DNA of 64,000 bases from the NCBI GenBank assembly GCA_016719105.1, contig JADKAQ010000016.1, positions 62,001-126,000 of the forward strand, written 5' to 3'. The notes under the pieces were generated by a model. The model was not told the origin of the DNA. It did no database searches and was given only the letters and a program-made list of their open reading frames with translations. Position 1 is the first letter of the stretch. Every line of letters starts with the position of its first letter. The translations under genes and the position numbers were made by a program. The stretch comes from Gemmatimonadota bacterium. GTDB taxonomy: Bacteria; Gemmatimonadota; Gemmatimonadetes; Gemmatimonadales; Gemmatimonadaceae. Positions 42,413-51,663 of the stretch are shown in pieces.

Positions 42413-42480
42413 CGGCGCACCGTCATCCCACGCCCGCGCCAGGCGCGTGGGCAACTCGTGTTCACCCGTCCCTTCCTTCG

Positions 42481-43020
42481 ATGCCCGCATCCATCCTGGC
42501 TCGCCCCGCCGCCGACGAACACATCCCGTACTTCGGGCGGTACACCGCGCTCGTCCCACCCGGTGACCTCATCGCCCACGCCGAGGCGCAGGTGCTGGAG
42601 CTGCGCGCCCTGCTCTCGCCGTTGTCGGCGGAGCAGTCGCGCCATCGGTATGCCGAGGGGAAGTGGAGCATTCGTGAAGTGGTGGGGCACCTCACCGACG
42701 TCGAGCGGGTCTTCGCGTATCGGGCCACCGCGTTCTCGCGTCGCGATCCTGCTCCGCTCCCCGGGTACGATCAGGCGGCATGGCTCCCGATGGGCGAGTA
42801 CGACGATCGGGCCCTCCCTGACCTCCTGGACGAATGGGAGTGCGCGCGTCGTGCGATGATTGCGCTCATGCGGGGGATGCCGGCGTCGGCACTCGGCGCG
42901 CGCGGCATCGCCAGCGACGCCGAGATCAGCGTGCTGGCCTTGCTGACGATCCCGGTGGGGCACGTCGCGTACCACGTGCAGCTGCTCGCGCGCGACTACG
43001 GCGTGGGCGCGGATCGTTAG
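42481..43020 (+). CDS. DinB-like (DinB_2) protein
   Basis: A 179-residue helical-bundle protein of the DinB_2 superfamily. The EGKWSIREVVGHLTDVERVF segment and LLTIPVGHVAYHVQLL place histidines H58, H150 and H154 (approximate) for a possible metal site. Family members can transfer thiols such as bacillithiol or mycothiol. The stop codon TAG belongs to a CGTTAGG motif, and the GNAT gene starts 3 bp further, so the two are translationally linked. It is distantly related to the gene at 3417. Confidence 0.7.
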   Translation: MPASILARPAADEHIPYFGRYTALVPPGDLIAHAEAQVLELRALLSPLSAEQSRHRYAEGKWSIREVVGHLTDVERVFAYRATAFSRRDPAPLPGYDQAAWLPMGEYDDRALPDLLDEWECARRAMIALMRGMPASALGARGIASDAEISVLALLTIPVGHVAYHVQLLARDYGVGADR

Positions 43021-43023
43021 GCC

Positions 43024-43452
43024 GTGCCACGACCGGTGGTCACGCTGCTCGACGTCGCGGACGCGGAGGCTGCCGAGACGGTGGCGCAGGGAATCCGGGA
43101 CTTCAATGCGCAGCGCTGTGGCCCATCCCGCTCCGTCCCGCTCAACGCGATTCTGCGCGTCGACGAGCGCGTGGTGGGGGCGGTGCTCGGGCGCACCGTC
43201 TACGGCCACTGGCTCATCGAGGCCGTGTGGGTGCACGAGGGGCACCGCGGGCGAGGGGTCGGCCGCCAACTCCTCGAAGCGGCGGAGAGCGAAGCGCTTC
43301 GTCGTGGCGTGCGCGGGGCACAGGTCGACACGCTCTCGTTCCAGGCGGTCGGCTTCTATGCGACCTGTGGCTTCCGGGAAGTCGGGACGATCCCGGATTT
43401 TCCGCCCGGGCATACGAAACACTACCTCTTCAAGTCCTACGCGGACGCTTGA
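43024..43452 (+). CDS. GNAT-family N-acetyltransferase
   Basis: A 142-residue acetyl-CoA-dependent transferase. The binding motif A region is WVHEGHRGRGVGRQLLEAAESEA, with HRGRGVG as the Q/R-x-x-G-x-G/A pyrophosphate loop. FQAVGFYATCGFREVG matches motif B. The substrate (amine or protein) is not predictable. GTG start right after the DinB-like gene. It ends 15 bp before the convergent mnmA. Confidence 0.8.
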   Translation: MPRPVVTLLDVADAEAAETVAQGIRDFNAQRCGPSRSVPLNAILRVDERVVGAVLGRTVYGHWLIEAVWVHEGHRGRGVGRQLLEAAESEALRRGVRGAQVDTLSFQAVGFYATCGFREVGTIPDFPPGHTKHYLFKSYADA

Positions 43453-43467
43453 GGTGCGGGCGACGCG

Positions 43468-44571
43468 TTAGGCGGCGAGGACCGGGAGCGGGCCGCGGGC
43501 GCCGGCCGCGCGCTCGATGAAGCCACCGCCCAGCACGCGGCTGCCATCGTAGAGCACCAGCGACTGGCCCGGGGTGATGGCGGCGACGGGGTCGTCGAGG
43601 GCCAACTCGATCTCGTCGCCGTCGAGCCGGATGATCTCCCCCGCCGCGGGCGGCGCGCGATGCCGCACTTGCACCTGTACCCGGCTCCCGACGGCCGGCG
43701 CATCGACGAGCCAGTTGACCTCACGGGCCACGACGCCGCGCCCGAGCAGCGCCTCGCGCGGCCCGATGACGACGGCACGTGCCTCGGGGCGAATCGCCAC
43801 CACGAACATCGGTTCGGCAAACCCACCGGGGATACCGCGGCGCTGCCCGATCGTGTAGCGCGCGTAACCCTCGTGCTCACCCACCACGCGGCCGTCCTCG
43901 AGCAGGATTGGGCCGCGCGCGAGCGCAGGGGCGTCGGCGCCCAGGCGCTGGCGGATGATCTTCGTGTGGTCGCCGTCGGGGACGAAGCAGATGTCCTGCG
44001 ACTCCACCTTGTCGGCGACAATCAGCCCTAACGAGCGCGCCACCTCGCGCGTCTCGGCCTTGGTCTGGTGGCCGACGGGGAGCAGCATGCGCGGTACCAC
44101 CTCGCGGTCGATCCCCCACAGGAAATAGGTCTGGTCCTTCGAACCGTCCACGCCGCGATGGAGGGCCCCGTCGAGCACGCGCGCGTAGTGCCCCGTGGCG
44201 ATGTACGGCGCGTCGATGGCGTCGGCCTTGCGCAGCAGGTCGCGGAACTTCGTGAAGGTGTTGCAGCGCACGCACGGGATGGGGGTGCGCCCCGCCGAGT
44301 ACTCCTGGACGAAGTTGTCGACCACGTCGTGCCCGAACGCGCTCTCGAGGTTGAGCACGTAGTGCGGGACCCCCAACGATTCGCAGATGCGTCGCGCGTC
44401 GTTGATCGAGTCCAGCGAGCAGCACGGCTTGTCAGGGACCTCGTCGCCGTAGCAGAAGAGCTTCATCGTCGCCCCCACCACGTCGTACCCCTGCGCGTGC
44501 AGGAGCGCGGCGGCGACGGAGGAGTCGACGCCGCCTGACATGGCGACCAGGACGCGCGGGCGGGATGACAT
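43468..44571 (-). CDS. mnmA: tRNA-specific 2-thiouridylase
   Basis: A 367-residue enzyme that thiolates U34 in tRNAs for Lys, Glu and Gln, taking sulfur from a cysteine desulfurase. The PP-loop is VAMSGGVDSSVAA (9-21). PCVRCNTFTKF and QDICFVPDG contain the catalytic cysteines. The C-terminal beta-barrel domain (about 285-367) has typical VKV-like strands. It lies downstream of the cysteine desulfurase gene on the same strand (gap 125 bp with repeats), which fits the shared pathway. The stop is part of a CCTAACG motif. Confidence 0.95.
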   Translation of the reverse strand: MSSRPRVLVAMSGGVDSSVAAALLHAQGYDVVGATMKLFCYGDEVPDKPCCSLDSINDARRICESLGVPHYVLNLESAFGHDVVDNFVQEYSAGRTPIPCVRCNTFTKFRDLLRKADAIDAPYIATGHYARVLDGALHRGVDGSKDQTYFLWGIDREVVPRMLLPVGHQTKAETREVARSLGLIVADKVESQDICFVPDGDHTKIIRQRLGADAPALARGPILLEDGRVVGEHEGYARYTIGQRRGIPGGFAEPMFVVAIRPEARAVVIGPREALLGRGVVAREVNWLVDAPAVGSRVQVQVRHRAPPAAGEIIRLDGDEIELALDDPVAAITPGQSLVLYDGSRVLGGGFIERAAGARGPLPVLAA

Positions 44572-44580
44572 CGGCTACTG

Positions 44581-44611
44581 GGGAGACGGGAGACGGGAGA
44601 CGGGAGACTGG
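44581..44611 (+). repeat. GGGAGAC tandem repeat upstream of mnmA
   Basis: Four units of GGGAGAC, equal to GTCTCCC in the mnmA sense. It is the 7-bp variant, as at tal, and lies 9 bp before the mnmA start. Confidence 0.8.
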
Positions 44612-44696
44612 AGTGGCGACGCGATGGGCGCGTCGGCGGAGCTCCCGATCTCACTTCCCCCTGACGAACGCCGGTGCGCCACGATTCGCTCCCGGC

Positions 44697-45857
44697 TCAG
44701 CCGTGCTGGCCGCTCAAGCGACGGGCCTTCTCGATCAGGGCCGGGAAGAGCTCGGTGACGCGGGTGATCCCCTCGTCGGTCGACAGGGCGCCGAGCGACA
44801 TGCGCACGGCGGCGGCGCCAAGGTCGGAGCGAACGCCTAACGCCGTCAGCACGTGCGACGGCGTCACGCTCCCGCTCTGGCAAGCCGATCCGGCGGAGCA
44901 GGCGACCCCCTGCATGTCGAGCGCCATGAGCAGCGACTCGCTGTCGGTGCCGGGGACCGACAGGTTGAGGATGTGCGGCGCGCGCGGCCCACCACGGCCG
45001 TGCACGATGGCGTCGGGGATGCGCGCGAGCAGCGCCGCCTCGAGACGGTCGCGCATCGCTTCCAGCGCCGCCCACGACGCCTCGCGCTCCGCCACCGCGA
45101 GCTCAGCCGCCTTGGCCAGCCCCACCGCCATCGCCACGTTCTCCGTCCCGGGGCGGCGACCGCGATCCTGCGTGCCACCGTACATGAGCGGCTCGAGCGG
45201 GGTGCCACGGCGAATGAAGATCGCCCCGATCCCCTTGGGGGCGCCGATCTTGTGCCCGGAGATGGTGAGCGAATCGAAGGGCACCGCACGGGCGTCGATC
45301 GGCACCTTGCCGAACGCCTGCACCGCATCGGTGTGGAACATCGCGCCAGCGGCCTTGGCACGCGCCACGAGCGGGGCGAGATCCTGCACGACCCCCATCT
45401 CGTTGTTCACCCACATCACGCTGCAGAGCGCCACCTGGTCGTCGACGAGCGCCTCGAACGACTCGGGGCGCACGCGCCCGACCGAGTCGACCTCGAGCAT
45501 CCGTTCCTCGCCTCCCTCGCGCGCGATTTCGTGCACCGCGGCCAGCACCGCCTTGTGCTCGATGGGGGTGGAGACCACCGCGCGGCGCTGCTCGCGCACG
45601 GCGCGCCAGCTCCCGAGGATGGCGAGGTTATCGCCTTCGGTCCCCCCGGAGGTGAAGCAGATCTCGTCGGACTGCGCTCCGAGCGAACGAGCGACGCGCT
45701 CGCGCGCCTCGTCGAGCGCCGTGCGCGCCTCACGCCCCCACTTGTGCACGCTCGAGGGGTTCCCGAAGCGCGGGCCGAAGAAGGGGAGCATCGCCTCGAG
45801 CACCTCGGCGCGAACCGGGGTCGTGGCGGCGTGGTCGAGATAAACGGGAATTCGCAT
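44697..45857 (-). CDS. iscS: Cysteine desulfurase (NifS/IscS family)
   Basis: A 386-residue PLP enzyme that removes sulfur from L-cysteine and holds it as persulfide. YLDHAATTPVRAEVLEAM opens the fold. H101 in PIEHKAVL stacks on PLP, K203 in TISGHKIGAPKG forms the Schiff base and C326 in GSACQSGS is the catalytic cysteine. The short catalytic loop is typical of the NifS/IscS group rather than SufS. The gene is isolated from iscU or sufU, so its main partner here is probably MnmA. A TATCTT box precedes ATG at 45857 by about 8 nt. Confidence 0.9.
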   Translation of the reverse strand: MRIPVYLDHAATTPVRAEVLEAMLPFFGPRFGNPSSVHKWGREARTALDEARERVARSLGAQSDEICFTSGGTEGDNLAILGSWRAVREQRRAVVSTPIEHKAVLAAVHEIAREGGEERMLEVDSVGRVRPESFEALVDDQVALCSVMWVNNEMGVVQDLAPLVARAKAAGAMFHTDAVQAFGKVPIDARAVPFDSLTISGHKIGAPKGIGAIFIRRGTPLEPLMYGGTQDRGRRPGTENVAMAVGLAKAAELAVAEREASWAALEAMRDRLEAALLARIPDAIVHGRGGPRAPHILNLSVPGTDSESLLMALDMQGVACSAGSACQSGSVTPSHVLTALGVRSDLGAAAVRMSLGALSTDEGITRVTELFPALIEKARRLSGQHG

Positions 45858-45935
45858 GGTCGGGGGAAGATACGGCGTTCGGACCGGAGTCTGAACCCGT
45901 CCGGGGTCGCGCGGGGTCTGTCGGGGGGCGGGCGA

Positions 45936-46673
45936 TCAGTCCAACGACAGGCGGCCGCGCCTGAAACGCTGGATCGCGAGCAGGTTGAGGAGGACGGCGA
46001 TCCCCCCGATCGCCGCGGCGATCCGGAAGGAGAGCGCTTCCAGCCCCATCGTCCCGACCCTCGCCAGCACGCGCACCTGAAAGTCGGTGGAGGTGAGCTG
46101 GACGAACAGGACCGGGGTCATCATCAGGACGAGGATGATCACCCCGAAGGTCTGCTGTGCCTGCCGGACCGTGGCCGCGCGCAGGGAGACGAAGACCCCG
46201 AGACCGGCAATGAAGAACGAACCGGCGACGATCAGCGCGAAGAGCGACGCGACGCGCGGGAGCGGGATCCAGAGCAGTTCTCCCGCGTAGTGGCGCACGT
46301 TCACGACGGTCCAGCCGATCGCGAGGTTCAGCGCGGCGAAGGTGAAGCCGTACAGCACAGCGGCCAGGATCTTCCCTGAGATGATGGCCGCATCGGGGAG
46401 TCGCGAGGCCAGCAACGTCTCGAGGGTATGGCGTTCGCGTTCGCCGGCAATCGAATCGGCGATGAGCGTGGACGTCATGCTCGAGGTGAGCAGCGGCCAG
46501 TAGAAGAACATCAGTGGCGACGACAGCCAGGTCGTTCCCATCTGCAGCGGCGAGATGACGCCGAGGAAGAGCACGACGAGGAGGATGGACCACCCGCCGC
46601 GCTTGAAGCGCAGCAGCTGGTCGATGATCTCGAGCCATTCCTTGCGGGCGACGGTCAGGACGTCCTGGATCAT
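45936..46673 (-). CDS. ABC-2 type transporter permease (NatB-like)
   Basis: A 245-residue membrane protein with six predicted helices, starting with QDVLTVARKEWLEIIDQ, typical of ABC-2 permeases. The motif ADSIAGERERHTLETLLASRLPD lies in the cytoplasmic loop after helix 2, a conserved E-R-E-x-x-T-L-E type segment. Its start overlaps the ATPase gene by 4 bp (ATGA), so the two form one exporter. A substrate is not predictable. Confidence 0.85.
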   Translation of the reverse strand: MIQDVLTVARKEWLEIIDQLLRFKRGGWSILLVVLFLGVISPLQMGTTWLSSPLMFFYWPLLTSSMTSTLIADSIAGERERHTLETLLASRLPDAAIISGKILAAVLYGFTFAALNLAIGWTVVNVRHYAGELLWIPLPRVASLFALIVAGSFFIAGLGVFVSLRAATVRQAQQTFGVIILVLMMTPVLFVQLTSTDFQVRVLARVGTMGLEALSFRIAAAIGGIAVLLNLLAIQRFRRGRLSLD

Positions 46674-47650
46674 CGCCCCTCGCGCGCCGGCGGCGTGTGC
46701 GCGCGGACGCCGGGTGGAGTGCCGTCGCTGGAGACGAGTTCGAGGAAGACGTCCTCGAACGAGAGGTGGTCGCGGCGCACCTCCTCGATGCCCACGCCTC
46801 GCGCCACCAGCCAGGCGACGATGGCGGGAACATCGCCGTCAGGGGCAATGCGCACGACCACGCCGCTGTTGTCGCGCTCGAGCGAGGCCACCGGCGTGAT
46901 GCCGGCGAGGTCGGCGAGCAGGGCGTCGTCGAGGCCGTGGCCGGCGATGTGGACCACCGGGGCGCCGCGTGCGCTGCGCAGTGCCGTTGGCGCACCGAAG
47001 TCGAGCAGCTTCCCGCGGCGAATCACCCCCACGAGCGCGCACAGCCGTTCTGCTTCGGCGAGGTTGTGCGTGGTGAGGAAGATCGTGACCCCCTCCTGCT
47101 GCGCGAGCCGCATCAGGTCGTCGCGCAACGACGCCGACGCGACCGGGTCGAGCCCCGCCGTCGGCTCGTCGAGGAAGACGAGCGGGGGACGGTGCAGGAC
47201 GGCGCGCGCGATGGCGAGCTTCTGCTTCATCCCGCGGCTCCAGTCTCCCACGGGTTCGTCACGCCGCTCCCAGAGTCCAAACTGCGACAGCAGGTCGCGA
47301 ATGCGGGCGTTGCGGTCGCCGGCATTCATGTGCCATGCCCGCGCGTAGAACTCGAGGTTCTGCACCGCCGAGAGCCGCTCGTACACGCCGTTGTGCTCGA
47401 GCAGCGCGCCGGCGCGCGCGCGCACGGTGCTCCCGTGCCGTCGCGGGTCGAGGCCAAAGACCTCCGCGCCGCCCTCGGTGGGCTCGAGGATCCCCAGCAG
47501 GACGCGGATCACCGTCGTCTTGCCGGCACCGTTCGGCCCCAGAAAGCCGAACACGATGCCCGGGGGAACGTCGAAGGTGAGGTGGTCGAGCGCGCGGACC
47601 TTGGGAAAATCGCGCACCAACCCGGCTACCCGGATGGCCGGAACGGTCAT
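46670..47650 (-). CDS. ABC transporter ATP-binding protein (ABC-2 exporter)
   Basis: A 326-residue ATPase. The Walker A is GPNGAGKTT at about 41-49, the signature is WSRGMKQKLAIARA (instead of LSGGQ), and VFLDEPTAGLDP is Walker B, with the H-loop in TTHNLAEAE. The C-terminal 110 residues form a regulatory domain as in CcmA/NatA-type ATPases. It overlaps the permease by 4 bp and the cyclase gene by 4 bp, so all three are translationally coupled. Confidence 0.9.
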   Translation of the reverse strand: MTVPAIRVAGLVRDFPKVRALDHLTFDVPPGIVFGFLGPNGAGKTTVIRVLLGILEPTEGGAEVFGLDPRRHGSTVRARAGALLEHNGVYERLSAVQNLEFYARAWHMNAGDRNARIRDLLSQFGLWERRDEPVGDWSRGMKQKLAIARAVLHRPPLVFLDEPTAGLDPVASASLRDDLMRLAQQEGVTIFLTTHNLAEAERLCALVGVIRRGKLLDFGAPTALRSARGAPVVHIAGHGLDDALLADLAGITPVASLERDNSGVVVRIAPDGDVPAIVAWLVARGVGIEEVRRDHLSFEDVFLELVSSDGTPPGVRAHTPPAREGR

Positions 47651-48312
47651 GCGCGCGGTGCAGGGGAGAGCGCGCGCAACGCCGCGCGCACGGGGGCGGC
47701 GTCGAGTCCGTCGATGCGAAGGGGGAGGGCGACGAGTTCGTACTCGCCGGGAGTCACCGCGCCGAGGTCGAGATTCTCGAGGACGTACGCGCCGCCGGCA
47801 AAGATCCGGTGGTGCACGTCGAGCGCCTTGCTCTCGCGCTCATCGACCGACGGACAGTCGACGGCGAGGAGTCGGAGCCCGCGGCGGAGCAGGGCATCGA
47901 CGCACGAGGTCGTGAGCACGGGCCAGGCGCGCGGGAATGCCCCGTCGGCGATCGTGTGTCCGGTCTGCAGGAGCAGGCGCTCGACGCGCACGTCGTCGGA
48001 GAGTCCGAGCTGCGGAAAGCTGATCGCCCCTTGGCGTGCGCTCACGTCGACGACGAGGCAGCGTCCCACGAAGACGTCGAGGGGGAGGGCATGCGACGCC
48101 GGCCAGCCGTCGCGCACGTGCAGCGGCGCGTCGGCGTGCGTCCCCACGTGCGGGCTCCCCGAGATGCACGAGAGGTTCACGCTCGCTCCATCGCCGACTC
48201 GAGCCGTCCAGCGGCAGTCGTACGGGGTGTCCCCCGGCCACTCCGGCGTCCCCGGGCGAAGGAGGATGCTGATGTCGTGCAGCGTCCCGTCGGTCGCGAA
48301 TTCGTGGCCCAT
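47647..48312 (-). CDS. Cyclase-family metal-dependent hydrolase (KynB-like)
   Basis: A 221-residue metal-dependent hydrolase. The signature GSPHVGTHADAPLHV matches the H-x-G-T-H-x-D-x-P-x-H motif of bacterial kynurenine formamidase and related cyclases. TPEWPGDTPYDCRW and DCPSVDERESKALDVHH complete the family pattern. KynB cleaves N-formylkynurenine, but no other tryptophan-degradation gene is nearby, so the substrate is open. Overlaps the ATPase gene by 4 bp and lies 2 bp from bshB1. Confidence 0.8.
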   Translation of the reverse strand: MGHEFATDGTLHDISILLRPGTPEWPGDTPYDCRWTARVGDGASVNLSCISGSPHVGTHADAPLHVRDGWPASHALPLDVFVGRCLVVDVSARQGAISFPQLGLSDDVRVERLLLQTGHTIADGAFPRAWPVLTTSCVDALLRRGLRLLAVDCPSVDERESKALDVHHRIFAGGAYVLENLDLGAVTPGEYELVALPLRIDGLDAAPVRAALRALSPAPRA

Positions 48313-48314
48313 GA

Positions 48315-49049
48315 TCAGAACGTGGATACCTGGAGCGACGTGATGTCGTCGACGCGCATGGTCTCGGTCGTGTAGAACGGCTCACCGTAGCGCGTACGAA
48401 TCAGCGAGCCGTAGTGCGCCGCCTGGTGGCGGACGATGTCGTAGAGCGATTCCCCGTTGGGGTACACTTCGCCCGCCTGCACTGCGTCATCGAACTGCGA
48501 GCGATAGCAGCGGATGGCGGCCAGCTTGTCCTCGAAGGTGTCGCTGATATCGACGACGAAGGTGGGCTTGAGGTGATCTTCCCGGTACGCGATGCAGTGC
48601 ACGACCTTGCGCGGGCGAAACGGCTCGAGGTCGTCCTCCAGCTTGCGCAGCCCCGCCACGAAGACGGCATCACGAATGAGTTCGGCGGCGGCGCGGTGGT
48701 CGGGGTGGCGCCCGTACGGGGCCGGCGCGGGGGCGAGGACGACCTGCGGCCTGAAGCGGCGAAGGGCGCGCGCCAGGAGGCGGCGCGTTTCGGGGGTGTT
48801 GACGATCCCCGAGTCGGGAAGGCCGAGCGTCTCGCGGGCGGCGATCCCCAGGATCGCGTTGGCCTCGGCGGCTTCGGCGGCGCGAATGGCGGCGGAGCCG
48901 CGCGATCCCATCTCGCCGGCGGTGAGGTCGAGGATCCCGGTGCGCCGCCCGGCCCGCGCGGCCTTGATCAGCGTCCCGCCGCAGGTCAGTTCGGCGTCGT
49001 CGGGATGGGCGACGATCGCGAGGAGGTCGAGGGGGGCGAGGGAAGACAT
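48315..49049 (-). CDS. bshB1: Bacillithiol biosynthesis deacetylase BshB1
   Basis: A 244-residue PIG-L-type zinc deacetylase removing acetyl from GlcNAc-malate, the second step in bacillithiol synthesis. AIVAHPDDAELTCGGT carries the zinc-binding H15 and D18. LTAGEMGSRGS, YGRHPDHRAAAELI with its further histidines, and CYRSQF near the C-terminus are BshB1 features. BshA and BshC are not in the window. It has a candidate leaderless promoter (TAAATT) and starts the transcript toward the cyclase and ABC genes. Confidence 0.85.
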   Translation of the reverse strand: MSSLAPLDLLAIVAHPDDAELTCGGTLIKAARAGRRTGILDLTAGEMGSRGSAAIRAAEAAEANAILGIAARETLGLPDSGIVNTPETRRLLARALRRFRPQVVLAPAPAPYGRHPDHRAAAELIRDAVFVAGLRKLEDDLEPFRPRKVVHCIAYREDHLKPTFVVDISDTFEDKLAAIRCYRSQFDDAVQAGEVYPNGESLYDIVRHQAAHYGSLIRTRYGEPFYTTETMRVDDITSLQVSTF

Positions 49050-49055
49050 GGCGGG

Positions 49056-49061
49056 AATTTA
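49056..49061 (-). promoter_or_regulatory. Candidate -10 element of a leaderless promoter for bshB1
   Basis: TAAATT on the minus strand ends 6 nt before the ATG at 49049. It is the only AT-rich hexamer nearby. No -35 box is clear. Confidence 0.4.
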
Positions 49062-49158
49062 CGGCTCGGAACGCCCCCGGACAGCAGGCCAGGATGCTGG
49101 GGCGAGCCTCCGCGCCGTTCCCCGCGCGTTGTCTCGACGGCCCGTCTTCCGATCCGGA

Positions 49159-50403
49159 CTACTCGTACCGCAGCGCCTCCACGGGATCGAGCCGCGCCGC
49201 CCGGCGCGCCGGGATCAGTCCGAAGACCAGCCCAATCGAGATCGAGACTCCCACCGCGATGAGCGTGATCCCCACCGGTGTCGGCGCTTCCACGTCCAGC
49301 AGCAACGCGGCCCCGCGGCCCACCGCGAGCCCGGTCACCACGCCGATCAACCCGCCGATCCCGGTCAGCGTCGCCGCCTCGAAGAGGAATTGCAGCATGA
49401 TGTCGCGGCGCGTCGCGCCTAACGCCTTGCGTACCCCGATCTCGCGCGTGCGCGAGGTCACCGAGACCATCATGATCGCCATCACCCCGATCCCCCCCAC
49501 CAGCAGCCCGACCGAGGAGAGCGAGACCATCACCAGGAAGAAGGCCCCGGTGAGCCGATTGAAGATCTGGAGGATCTGGTCCTGCGTGACGAAGTCGAAG
49601 TTGTTCTTGTCGGCCGGGCGCAGGCGCCGCATCTCACGCAGCGTCACCATCACCGCCTCCTGCGCATCGGCGACCGCCACCGCCTTGCGCCCCTTCACGG
49701 CGATGAAGACCGCGTTGGCCTTGTCCAGCGTGAACTGCTGGTCGGCCATCCTGAACGGGATGATCGCCGACGTCTCGGCTCCCGGCGGCTGGAAGATGTT
49801 CGACGCCGCTTGAAAGAGCCCGATCACCTGCGCCGGCCGCCCGCCGACCTTGATGGTCTCGCCGAGCGGGTTGCGCCGCCCGAACATCTCGCGCGCCAGG
49901 TCCTCCGGAATCACCACCACGTTGGCGCCGCTCACCAGCTCGGCGCGCGAGAACCAGCGCCCCAGCACCAACTCTCCCCCGATGATCTCGCTGAAGTGAT
50001 CGTCGGCGCCGTAGATGCGATTGGGTTGGGTGCGGACGTCGCCATACTCCAGTCGCCCCTGGATCACCGCCCACATGCCGGCGTACGCAATCTCGGGGAG
50101 CTCGGCGATACGTTCGGCCTCGCGCACCTGCAGGTCGGGGCGGATACGCATCCACGCGGGGAGCGCGTCGGGATTGACTGGCGTCCCGCTATACGCCTTG
50201 AAGACGTAGAACACGGTGGGGCCGGCCTGCTCGATCGTCGTGACGATCTGCGATTGGATCCCGTTGACGATCGTCGCCATCGACATGACCGAGCTCACGC
50301 CGATCACGACGCCGAGGATCGTGAGGCCGGCGCGCATCTTGGAGGCGCGGATCGCGTCGAGCGCGATGCCGATGTTCTCCCCTACCTGGTCGAGGATGCG
50401 CAT
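49159..50403 (-). CDS. MacB/FtsX-type ABC permease (fourth of four)
   Basis: A 414-residue permease with no ATPase domain. An N-terminal helix (about 22-45) is followed by a periplasmic MacB-type core (about 50-270) and three C-terminal helices, with the family signature VTSRTREIGVRKALGATRRDI in the second. ARRAARLDPVEALRYE ends the protein, as in MacB. It lies 3 bp after the third permease. Its periplasmic core differs most from the others, with the insertion IPFRMADQQFTLDKA, so the four copies are not simple recent duplicates. Confidence 0.85.
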   Translation of the reverse strand: MRILDQVGENIGIALDAIRASKMRAGLTILGVVIGVSSVMSMATIVNGIQSQIVTTIEQAGPTVFYVFKAYSGTPVNPDALPAWMRIRPDLQVREAERIAELPEIAYAGMWAVIQGRLEYGDVRTQPNRIYGADDHFSEIIGGELVLGRWFSRAELVSGANVVVIPEDLAREMFGRRNPLGETIKVGGRPAQVIGLFQAASNIFQPPGAETSAIIPFRMADQQFTLDKANAVFIAVKGRKAVAVADAQEAVMVTLREMRRLRPADKNNFDFVTQDQILQIFNRLTGAFFLVMVSLSSVGLLVGGIGVMAIMMVSVTSRTREIGVRKALGATRRDIMLQFLFEAATLTGIGGLIGVVTGLAVGRGAALLLDVEAPTPVGITLIAVGVSISIGLVFGLIPARRAARLDPVEALRYE

Positions 50404-50406
50404 CGC

Positions 50407-51648
50407 CTACTCCGCCCGCAGGGCGGCGATGGGATCGAGGCGCGCCGCGCGCCGCGCCGGGTACACGCCGAACAGGATCCCCACCCCCGCCCCAAGGGCC
50501 AGCGAGAGGAGCACCGACCACGCCGTCACGCGTGCCGGCAGCGGCGACGCCGCGGCGATGGCCAGCGCAAAGAGCCACCCGGCACTCACGCCGATCACAC
50601 CGCCTAACGTGGCCAGCACGACCGCCTCGCCAAGGAACTGGCGCTCGATGTCCTCGGCGCGCGCCCCCACCGCCTTGCGAATCCCGATCTCGTGCGTGCG
50701 CTCGGTCACCGCCATCAGCATGATGTTCATGATGACGATCCCGCCCACCACTACGCCGATGGCCACCACCGCGGGGATGATCGCGAAGAGCAGGCGCGTG
50801 ACCGTCTTCCAGAACGCGACGAGGGCGTCCGACGTCTCGATCGAGAAATCGTTGTCGTCGCCCGGTCGCAGCCCGCGCGCCACGCGCATCGCCTCCTCGG
50901 CGCGCTGCATCGCCGGCTCCACCGCGTCGGCCTCGGCCATCTTCACCGAGATCACCGTCGTGCTGCGTCGTCCGAACAACATCTCGAAGCGCGTGGACGG
51001 CATCAGCGCATACGTATCGAACGACTGCCCCAGCACCTGTCCCTTTCCGGCGTTCACGCCAATCACCTCGAACTGCTCGCCGAGGATGCGCACCGTCTTG
51101 CCGACGGCGGTCAGGTTGGGGAAGAGCGCGTCGGCGATGTCGCGTCCGATGACGATCACCGCGCGTCGCTGCGCCACGTCAACATCGCTCAGCGAGCGCC
51201 CTTCTTCGGCGCGGTAGTCCTGCACGATCTGGAACTGCTCGGTGACGCCGAAGAGGATGACGTCGGCAACGCGTTCGTTGCGCCAGACGAGGTCCACTCG
51301 CGGGGTAGGCCACCCGGACTGGAACGAGACCGCGTCTGCGTCGGGGATCGCCGACCGCACCGCCTCGGCGTCGCGCGGCGTGATCTTGGGGCGCCGGTTG
51401 ATGCGGTTGATCTCGTCGTCGCTGATGCGCCCCACGTTGATCGGGGTGCGCCGCACCTGGAAGGTGTTGGCCCCGATCATCGCGTCGGCGATGTTCTCCT
51501 TCACGAAGGCGTTCATCCCCTGGATGATCGCGATGACCGCCACGAGGAAGGCGACCGAGACGATGATTCCGAGCAGCGTGAAAAACGACCGCAGCTTGTT
51601 GGCCACAATCTGGCCGAGCGCGGTCGTCATCACATCGGAGAAGCGCAT
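50407..51648 (-). CDS. MacB/FtsX-type ABC permease (third of four)
   Basis: A 413-residue permease with the four-helix MacB layout. It opens with LRSFFTLLGIIVSVAFLVAV. The signature VTERTHEIGIRKAVGARAEDI lies before the second C-terminal helix. ARRAARLDPIAALRAE ends it. The start lies just downstream (in transcription) of the repeat hairpin separating it from the second permease, so it may be made at a different level from the upstream pair. Confidence 0.85.
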   Translation of the reverse strand: MRFSDVMTTALGQIVANKLRSFFTLLGIIVSVAFLVAVIAIIQGMNAFVKENIADAMIGANTFQVRRTPINVGRISDDEINRINRRPKITPRDAEAVRSAIPDADAVSFQSGWPTPRVDLVWRNERVADVILFGVTEQFQIVQDYRAEEGRSLSDVDVAQRRAVIVIGRDIADALFPNLTAVGKTVRILGEQFEVIGVNAGKGQVLGQSFDTYALMPSTRFEMLFGRRSTTVISVKMAEADAVEPAMQRAEEAMRVARGLRPGDDNDFSIETSDALVAFWKTVTRLLFAIIPAVVAIGVVVGGIVIMNIMLMAVTERTHEIGIRKAVGARAEDIERQFLGEAVVLATLGGVIGVSAGWLFALAIAAASPLPARVTAWSVLLSLALGAGVGILFGVYPARRAARLDPIAALRAE

Positions 51649-51663
51649 TTCCTGTGGGGAGGA

